DNA of 5,437 nucleotides from Nitrospirota bacterium (GTDB lineage Bacteria > Nitrospirota > UBA9217). The notes under the pieces were generated by a model, which saw only the letters and a program-made list of their open reading frames with translations, made no database searches and was not told the origin of the DNA. A program made the position numbers and the translations under genes. Shown one piece after another: positions 1 through 3,669 of this stretch (the first letter of the stretch is position 1; every line of letters begins with the position of its first letter). The stretch is taken from the NCBI GenBank assembly GCA_017885365.1, contig JAFNGD010000257.1, positions 420-5,856 of the forward strand. The letters are read 5' to 3'.

Positions 1-2
1 GG

Positions 3-794
3 GGGGCGCTTGCCGCGCAGATCACGGTGAGCAGGGACGCGCTCGACCAGATGAAGACCCAGTTCGAGAAGACCTGGCAGCGGCCAGCGACGGCGGAGGA
101 AGAGAAAACATTTGTCGAGGAACTCATCCGTAACGAGATCTTCTATCGAGAGTCGATCGCGATCGGGCTGGACCGGGATGACGAGGTGCTGAAGCGGCGC
201 ATGCGCCAGAAGATGGAATTCATCTATGAGGATATTTCCACCTGGGCGGAGCCGTCGGATGCTGATCTCATGGCATTCATGAAGAAGAACCGGGAGAAGT
301 ATCTCACCGATCCAATTATGTCGTTCCGGCAGGTTTTCATCAATGCGAACAAGCGGGGTAAGAGCGCCGAGTCCGATGGAAAACAAGTCCTTGCGCAACT
401 TACTGCAGGTGCCAACCCGGACAATATGGGTGATCCCACGATGCTGGAAGTCGAAGTCACCCGTTCACCGCTCTGGGACATCAAAAAACAGTTTGGCGAT
501 GAGTTCGGAAAGAACCTTCTTGAACAAAAGCCCGGAGTATGGACCGGACCTGTCCGGTCGGGATATGGCCTGCACCTCGTATTTGTGAAAGAGCGCCATG
601 AAAGGCGACTGCCCGACCTGAACGATGTCCGGGAGACGGTCAAGCGGGACTGGCTGGTGGAGAAACAAAAGGAACTTAAAGATGCGGCGTATGCGAAGAT
701 CCGGCGGGAGCGATATACAGTGATCGTGGAGAAGCCGAAGGCTGCTTCAGCGCCGTTGTCTGCTGCGGTGAATTCGAAAGTGAACGCGCGATGA
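3..794 (+). CDS. Peptidyl-prolyl cis-trans isomerase, PpiC/parvulin-like, 5' partial
   Basis: Partial gene, open at the left edge. The frame stays open upstream of the GTG at 27, and the codons before it (GALAAQIT) fit the 'xIT..dL' segment that precedes the N-terminal helices in this family, so 27 is probably internal. Visible parts, counted from codon 3: a charged, helical SurA/PpiC-like chaperone region (TWQRP, then EELIRNEIFYRES, GLDRDDEVLKRRMRQKMEF) and a C-terminal parvulin-type region starting near DPIMSFRQVFI and ending at SGYGLHLVFVKE, which matches the last strand of the rotamase fold. A basic, helical tail follows. The family catalyses proline isomerisation or chaperones proteins in the periplasm. 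The signal peptide would lie outside the window. The parvulin core looks degenerate, so a chaperone role is possible. The TGA overlaps the ATG of the next gene (ATGA, 791-794), implying translational coupling to the HupE-like gene and perhaps a role in folding the cluster's exported proteins (inference). Confidence 0.82.
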   Translation, partial: GALAAQITVSRDALDQMKTQFEKTWQRPATAEEEKTFVEELIRNEIFYRESIAIGLDRDDEVLKRRMRQKMEFIYEDISTWAEPSDADLMAFMKKNREKYLTDPIMSFRQVFINANKRGKSAESDGKQVLAQLTAGANPDNMGDPTMLEVEVTRSPLWDIKKQFGDEFGKNLLEQKPGVWTGPVRSGYGLHLVFVKERHERRLPDLNDVRETVKRDWLVEKQKELKDAAYAKIRRERYTVIVEKPKAASAPLSAAVNSKVNAR

Positions 795-1882
795 TCATGA
801 AAATGTCACCCTCCCTTAATCCCTCCCATCAAGGGAGGGAGAGTCGTTACTTCCCCTCGCCCCTTGCGGGAGAGGGTTGGGTGAGGGGTGTTTTCGCCGT
901 CATCCTGCTGTTCTTCGGAACATGCACCGTCGGCTCTGCCCACGAATCGCAGCCCGGTACGCTGGAACTGCGTCAGGTCGACAAGGACCGGTACGAAGTT
1001 ATGTGGCGAGCGCCGATCTACTATGGCGGACCGCATCCGGCACGTCTCGAATTGCCGGAGCACTGGAAGACCGTCGTGGAACCGACAATGCGCCTGCTCG
1101 CCGACTCGCAGGTCTTTCGTAGCGTCGTGATTGTCGGTAGCCAGGGTCTGGAGGGGAGCATCATACGATTCCCGGGCCTGGAGAATACAATAACAGATGT
1201 CTTTGTGAGATTGAACCGGCTCGACGGCACTACGATGACCGCGGTCGTCAGGCCGTCAAAACCCTATGCCCAGCTGCGCGGAGAACGTACGTGGTATATC
1301 ACCGCAGGGGAGTATATCGGACTTGGTTTCCATCACATCCTTCAGGGGATTGATCACCTGCTCTTCGTGCTGGGGCTGATGCTGATCGTCAAAGGCAGGA
1401 TGACGCTCCTGAAGACCATCACCGCATTCACCGTGGCGCACAGCATCACCCTGGCGATTGCCACTCTTGGATATGCAAGCGCTCCGCTTCCGCCGCTCAA
1501 CGCGGCCATTGCACTCAGCATTCTCTTCCTCGGGCCGGAGATCGTCCGTTCCTGGCGGGGAGAGACGAGCCTGACGATCAGCTACCCCTGGGTCGTGGCA
1601 TTCCTGTTCGGGCTGCTGCACGGGTTCGGTTTTGCGAGCGGCCTGTCGACCACGGGCATGCCGAAGGCGGAACTGCCGCTGGCCTTGCTCTTTTTTAATG
1701 TCGGTGTCGAGCTGGGGCAGCTCGTTTTTGTCTTCACGGCTCTTGCGCTGGTGAGGTCATTCAAAGTTCTCGAGGTCCGCTGGCCGCGCTGGGCCGAAGC
1801 GCTGCCGGGATACACGGTCGGAAGCCTTGGGGCGTACTGGACGATACAGAGGACAGTTATCTTATTTGGAGGATTGAGATGA
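791..1882 (+). CDS. HupE/UreJ-like membrane protein with N-terminal periplasmic domain
   Basis: A 363-residue protein if ATG 791 is used. Layout: an unusual leader (1-33) encoded by palindromic repeats; a signal-peptide core (VFAVILLFFGTCTVG, 34-48) with likely cleavage SA|HES after residue 50; a periplasmic beta-rich domain (~51-165); then about six membrane segments (~175-360). Diagnostic HupE_UreJ_2-type motifs are GFHHILQGIDHLLFVLGL (179-196), FTVAHSITLA (213-222), LLHGFGFASGL (275-285) and FFNVGVELGQL (301-311). Histidines 181, 182, 189, 217 and 277 and Asp188 are candidate metal ligands. The family is related to nickel/cobalt permeases, but transport by this longer subgroup is not well established. 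The ATG overlaps the previous stop and has no strong ribosome binding site, so translation probably depends on coupling. GTG 881 (codon 31) is an attractive alternative start giving a normal signal peptide (MRGVFAVILLFF...). The 3' end carries GGAGG and an ATGA overlap aimed at a downstream gene now displaced. Confidence 0.88.
   Translation: MIMKMSPSLNPSHQGRESRYFPSPLAGEGWVRGVFAVILLFFGTCTVGSAHESQPGTLELRQVDKDRYEVMWRAPIYYGGPHPARLELPEHWKTVVEPTMRLLADSQVFRSVVIVGSQGLEGSIIRFPGLENTITDVFVRLNRLDGTTMTAVVRPSKPYAQLRGERTWYITAGEYIGLGFHHILQGIDHLLFVLGLMLIVKGRMTLLKTITAFTVAHSITLAIATLGYASAPLPPLNAAIALSILFLGPEIVRSWRGETSLTISYPWVVAFLFGLLHGFGFASGLSTTGMPKAELPLALLFFNVGVELGQLVFVFTALALVRSFKVLEVRWPRWAEALPGYTVGSLGAYWTIQRTVILFGGLR
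809..840. repeat. Palindromic C/G-rich intergenic-type repeat inside the coding region
   Basis: A perfect 9-bp inverted repeat, CCCTCCCTT (809-817) and AAGGGAGGG (831-839). An alternative 8-bp pairing is TCCCTCCC (820-827) with GGGAGGGA (833-840), so the RNA can switch between two hairpins. It reads in frame as SPSLNPSHQGRE in the HupE-like protein. Repeats of this composition are dispersed, normally intergenic elements in many proteobacterial genomes. Here one lies within the first codons of a gene. Confidence 0.7.
853..889. repeat. Second palindromic repeat ('SPLAGEGWVRG' type) inside the coding region
   Basis: The outer arms CCCCTC (853-858) and GAGGGG (883-888) are complementary, and the middle has the CCCCTTGCGGGAGAGGG core of a very common dispersed bacterial repeat. 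In this frame it reads as SPLAGEGWVRG, and on the other strand as HPTLSRKGRGE, both familiar spurious translations of this repeat. It directly abuts the hydrophobic core of the signal peptide, so it either extends that peptide or supplies its start codon (GTG 881). Confidence 0.75.
872..883 (+). promoter_or_regulatory. Possible repeat-supplied ribosome binding site and GTG start
   Basis: GAGGG (872-876) lies five or so bases before an in-frame GTG at 881. Starting there gives MRGVFAVILLFF, a compact basic-then-hydrophobic signal peptide of about 20 residues ending before His51 of the long form. Both elements fall inside the dispersed repeat. This start competes with the coupled ATG at 791; the sequence alone does not decide between them. 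Confidence 0.4.
1868..1881 (+). promoter_or_regulatory. Strong Shine-Dalgarno with coupled ATG leading into repeats
   Basis: GGAGG (1868-1872) sits six bases before an ATG (1879-1881) that overlaps the TGA of the HupE-like gene as ATGA. This is a textbook translational-coupling signal for a downstream gene. What follows is only a short reading frame that enters the palindromic repeat block after five codons (MRFLI), which suggests the original downstream gene was displaced. Confidence 0.7.
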
Positions 1883-1893
1883 GATTTCTGATT

Positions 1894-1921
1894 CGTCATT
1901 CCGGCGAACGCCGGAATCCAG
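1894..1921 (+). repeat. Palindromic repeat unit, copy 1
   Basis: The unit runs CGTCATTCC...GGAATCCAG. The core ATTCCGGCG (1898-1906) pairs with CGCCGGAAT (1909-1917), giving a near-perfect hairpin. It is the reference copy for the others in this block and belongs to the widespread ATTCC...GGAAT class of dispersed bacterial palindromes. Confidence 0.85.
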
Positions 1922-1945
1922 ACTGTGATAAAAGTCTAAATCTCA

Positions 1946-1972
1946 CTGGTCCCGGCTTACGCCGGGGAGACG
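1946..1972 (-). repeat. Palindromic repeat unit, copy 2 (degenerate, inverted)
   Basis: This aligns as a reverse-orientation unit, beginning CTGGTCCCGGCTTACG and ending GACG, with CCCGGC (1951-1956) pairing with GCCGGG (1961-1966). Compared with the 2367-2394 copy it lacks one base near the start and has A/T to G/C changes in the stem, partly kept symmetrical (CCCGGC/GCCGGG), so the hairpin survives. Confidence 0.6.
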
Positions 1973-2012
1973 GCCTTATACGAATTTATCGATATTGAGC
2001 ATGACATTGGTT

Positions 2013-2067
2013 CGTCATTCCAGCCCCGGCTTTATTCCTGTCGGGGCTGGCTGCATCCGGAATCCAG
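2013..2067 (+). repeat. Composite palindromic unit, copy 3, with replaced inner hairpin
   Basis: The outer ends match copy 1 (CGTCATTCC at 2013-2021 and CCGGAATCCAG at 2057-2067), but the middle is longer and holds its own 9-bp stem, CCAGCCCCG (2020-2028) with CGGGGCTGG (2042-2050). The last bases (AG, 2066-2067) run into AGAGG, the ribosome binding site of the GIY-YIG gene, so the repeat edge serves as a translation signal. Confidence 0.65.
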
Positions 2068-2075
2068 AGGTTTGA

Positions 2076-2366
2076 GTGAATAAACAGCCAGCTGTTTATA
2101 TCCTAGCCAACAAGAGAAATGGAACGCTTTATATCGGAGTGACCTCAAACCTCGTCAAAAGGGTTTGGGAACACAAGAATGATCTGGTAGAGGGATTTAC
2201 CAAACGATACAGTGTCCACTTGCTCGTTTGGTTCGAACTGCACGAGAGCATGGAATCGGCAATTGTGCGGGAGAAGCGACTTAAAGAATGGCAGCGAAAT
2301 TGGAAGATCGAATTGATCGAAGGCTCTAATCCGAAATGGCATGATCTTTATAATACGATCCTATAA
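2076..2366 (+). CDS. Small GIY-YIG nuclease-domain protein (UvrC N-terminal/YhbQ-like)
   Basis: A single-domain GIY-YIG protein of 96 residues. Family signatures: VYIL (7-10) in the GIY position and LYIG (18-21) in the YIG position about ten residues later; catalytic-type Arg29 with His33 in LVKRVWEHK; the conserved FTKRY (41-45); and Glu66 in AIVREKRLKEW as the probable metal-binding glutamate. Families with this fold cut DNA with a divalent metal and occur in homing endonucleases, UvrC and stand-alone YhbQ-like proteins; the target here is unknown. GTG 2076 is chosen because an in-frame TGA (2073-2075) abuts it, AGAGG (2066-2070) is well placed, and any later start would lose the first motif. 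The TAA (2364-2366) touches the next repeat unit (2367). The gene is visibly A/T-richer than its neighbours, suggesting separate origin. Nothing links it to metal transport. Confidence 0.9.
   Translation: MNKQPAVYILANKRNGTLYIGVTSNLVKRVWEHKNDLVEGFTKRYSVHLLVWFELHESMESAIVREKRLKEWQRNWKIELIEGSNPKWHDLYNTIL
2349..2354 (+). promoter_or_regulatory. Possible -10 box for the downstream permease gene
   Basis: A perfect TATAAT hexamer lies in the last codons of the GIY-YIG gene, 55 bases before the permease start. No good -35 hexamer is found at 16-18 bases and there is no TG extension; TTGATC (2313-2318) is too far away. If active, its transcript would carry the 2371-2390 hairpin in the leader of the permease mRNA. 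Confidence 0.22.
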
Positions 2367-2394
2367 CTGGATTCCGGCTTTCGCCGGAATGACG
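2367..2394 (-). repeat. Palindromic repeat unit, copy 4 (inverted)
   Basis: The reverse complement matches copy 1 at 27 of 28 positions. The stem is ATTCCGGC (2371-2378) with GCCGGAAT (2383-2390) and a four-base TTTC loop. It begins on the base after the nuclease stop codon and ends two bases before the GAGGGA ribosome binding site (2397-2402) of the permease gene. There is no T tract, so it is not a typical intrinsic terminator. Confidence 0.85.
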
Positions 2395-2408
2395 ATGAGG
2401 GAACAGAT

Positions 2409-3002
2409 ATGAAGTATAAATGCATGATTGCAATCGTAAGCGCATTCATGACCGTTTTACCCGATTCTGTCTTCGCTCACGTCGAGCAGGGGCAGGCAGC
2501 CGGTTTCATCACCGGCCTGCAGCATCCCTGGTCAGGCCTTGACCATGTTCTCGCCATGATCGCGGTCGGTCTCTGGGGGGCGCAGCTCGGGAACCCGGCA
2601 ATGTGGGTGCTGCCCGTTACATTCCCGATGGTCATGTCGCTGGGAGCGATGATGGGGCTGCTCGGCATCCCGTTGCCGGGGATCGAGATCGGCATTGCAC
2701 TGTCCGCGATCCTTCTGGGAACAATGGTGGTTGGTGAGGTTCGTCCGAATATAATCATCGCCGCACTGCTGGTTGGTTTCTTCGCGATCTTCCACGGTCA
2801 TGCCCACGGCACGGAGCTTCCTGCGGGGCAGAGCGGAATGCTCTACAGCATGGGTTTTGTGATCGCCACGGGCTGTCTGCATGGCATCGGCATCACGCTA
2901 GGTCTTGTCCACCGCTGGCCTATGGGCAAACTGGCTCTGCGTGGCGCCGGGGCGCTCATCGCTGTCATGGGTGTGACCTTTCTGTGGAGGGCGTTAGCGT
3001 GA
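2409..3002 (+). CDS. hupE: HupE/UreJ family nickel/cobalt permease
   Basis: 197 residues, the usual HupE length. A signal peptide (1-23, cleavage VFA|H) is followed by about six membrane segments. Both hallmark motifs of nickel-transporting HupE are intact: H-x5-D-H (His39, Asp45, His46 in HPWSGLDH) and FHGxAHGxE (Phe128 to Glu136, FHGHAHGTE). Further histidines are at 158 and 168. Family knowledge: HupE-type proteins carry out energy-independent uptake of Ni2+, or Co2+ in some lineages, across the inner membrane, classically serving hydrogenase or urease. No such enzyme is visible here, so the substrate is open. ATG 2409 follows GAGGGA (2397-2402) with six-base spacing. The gene overlaps the next by GTGA (2999-3002) and is translationally coupled to it. 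Its original coupling to the gene ending at 1882 seems to have been lost through the intervening repeat cassette. Family assignment is firm; the metal and the symbol are less so. Confidence 0.9.
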   Translation: MKYKCMIAIVSAFMTVLPDSVFAHVEQGQAAGFITGLQHPWSGLDHVLAMIAVGLWGAQLGNPAMWVLPVTFPMVMSLGAMMGLLGIPLPGIEIGIALSAILLGTMVVGEVRPNIIIAALLVGFFAIFHGHAHGTELPAGQSGMLYSMGFVIATGCLHGIGITLGLVHRWPMGKLALRGAGALIAVMGVTFLWRALA

Positions 3003-3604
3003 ACTGGATCAAGAGTAACCTGAGAATATGTATCGGACTCGTTGCCGGATCCGCTTTGCTTTGCAGTCCGTCCCGTGCTTTTGCCCATCTCGTGACAACC
3101 GGCATGGGGCCTGTGTACGATGGGATCGGACATCTTCTGATGACGCCTGAGGACCTTGTGCCGGTGCTTGCGCTTGCGCTCTATGCCGGTCTGCGGGGAT
3201 CTATTGCCGGGAGAAGGGCAATGTTCCTGCTGCCGATCGCCTGGTTCATCGGTGGACTTGCAGGATCAATGGTCAACAATGTTGCCATGCTTCCCATACC
3301 GGCCATGTCATTTCTTATCCTTGGCGGCCTCGTGGCCGCGGACCTTTGTATGCCGGATACTGCTGTTACAGGTCTGGTGATTGCGCTGGGGCTTGTTCAC
3401 GGATTTCTGAACGGTGCTGCGCTGAGGGAAGGGGCGGGTACGCTGGGCCTGTTCGGGATCATGGCCATGCTGTTCGTCCTCGTCACGCTGGTCTCGGCAC
3501 TGGTCGTCTCGCTCGGAAAGCCCTGGGCGCGCATCGCGGTGCGCGTTGTAGGCAGCTGGATCGCCGCTATCGGGCTGTTGATGTTCGGCTGGGCGATGAG
3601 GTGA
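2999..3604 (+). CDS. Divergent HupE/UreJ-like membrane protein
   Basis: 201 residues from GTG 2999. This start is preferred over GTG 2984 because GGAGG (2986-2990) is eight bases upstream and GTG overlaps the previous TGA as GTGA. A signal peptide (CIGLVAGSALLCSPSRAFA) has likely cleavage AFA|H after residue 29. About six hydrophobic segments follow, between ~52 and 200. Relation to HupE is seen in the overall layout, in VYDGIGHLLMTPEDL (39-53), where Asp41 and His45 replace the H-x5-D-H motif, and in LVHGFLNGAALREG (132-145), where only one histidine of the FHGxAHGxE motif remains. With the ligand set reduced, it may not transport the same ion as its neighbour; a partner subunit or a different substrate is possible (inference). 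It is the last of three consecutive HupE-like genes and ends 65 bases before the DUF3604 gene. Confidence 0.83.
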   Translation: MNWIKSNLRICIGLVAGSALLCSPSRAFAHLVTTGMGPVYDGIGHLLMTPEDLVPVLALALYAGLRGSIAGRRAMFLLPIAWFIGGLAGSMVNNVAMLPIPAMSFLILGGLVAADLCMPDTAVTGLVIALGLVHGFLNGAALREGAGTLGLFGIMAMLFVLVTLVSALVVSLGKPWARIAVRVVGSWIAAIGLLMFGWAMR

Positions 3605-3613
3605 GGATTAAGG

Positions 3614-3633
3614 GTTCAGAGTTCAGAGTTCTG
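3614..3633. repeat. Short heptamer tandem repeat GTTCAGA
   Basis: Two exact copies of GTTCAGA (3614-3620, 3621-3627) are followed by a partial GTTCTG (3628-3633), in the 65-nt spacer between the third HupE-like gene and the DUF3604 gene. GTTCAGAGTTC-like strings are common low-complexity intergenic sequence in repeat-rich bacterial genomes. No terminator or convincing promoter is seen in this spacer. Confidence 0.6.
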
Positions 3634-3656
3634 GGTGAAGGACAAAAAAATAAAAA

Positions 3657-3661
3657 GGAGG
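3657..3661 (+). promoter_or_regulatory. Strong ribosome binding site of the DUF3604 gene
   Basis: GGAGG after an A-rich tract, eight bases before ATG 3670. It is the strongest independent initiation signal in the window and fits the strong codon bias of the gene that follows. Confidence 0.8.
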
Positions 3662-3669
3662 ATACAACA

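Larger units (their letters stand above)
1879..1998 (+). pseudogene. 39-codon orphan start, read-through of repeat DNA
   Basis: The reading frame begins MRFLI, which resembles the start of a signal peptide (Arg followed by hydrophobic residues). It then becomes RHSGERRNPD, the translation of the palindromic repeat at 1894-1921, and stops at TGA 1996-1998. No family is recognisable. The best reading is the leftover start of the next gene in the operon, probably the permease gene now starting at 2409, cut off by insertion of the repeat/GIY-YIG block. It may still be translated because its ribosome binding site is intact. Confidence 0.45.
1894..2394. mobile_element. Candidate repeat-bracketed GIY-YIG cassette (~500 bp)
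   Basis: The block begins and ends with 28-bp palindromic units in opposite orientation (1894-1921 and 2367-2394) that differ at one base when one is reverse-complemented. They look like short terminal inverted repeats. Inside are two further variant units and one gene, a GIY-YIG nuclease. The block separates two HupE-like genes, and the upstream one ends with a coupled start signal pointing into it. No transposase is present. No clear flanking duplication touches both ends; ATGAG occurs at 1879-1883 and 2395-2399, but the left copy is ten bases away from the unit. That it is mobile is an inference. Confidence 0.5.

Noticed and set aside
27..29. GTG as the true start of the isomerase gene
   Set aside because: The frame is open to the window edge, upstream codons fit the family, there is no convincing ribosome binding site, and a signal peptide would be missing.
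224..643. 139-codon minus-strand open frame
   Set aside because: It is antisense to the isomerase gene, with low-complexity Ser/Arg-rich translation and no family match.
806..1063. 85-codon minus-strand frame ending in HPTLSRKGRGE-like sequence
   Set aside because: This is the familiar spurious translation of the dispersed palindromic repeat and opposes the HupE-like gene.
1894..2067. CRISPR-like array of repeats
   Set aside because: There are only a few units, in alternating orientation, with diverged cores and unequal spacing, and no cas genes. They are dispersed palindromes.
2371..2390. Intrinsic terminator after the nuclease gene
   Set aside because: The hairpin is good but is followed by GACGATGAGG with no T tract, and it is explained as a copy of the repeat unit.
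1879..2399. ATGAG direct repeats (1879-1883 and 2395-2399) as a target-site duplication of the cassette
   Set aside because: The left copy is ten bases from the edge of the repeat unit and only five bases long, so chance is a sufficient explanation.
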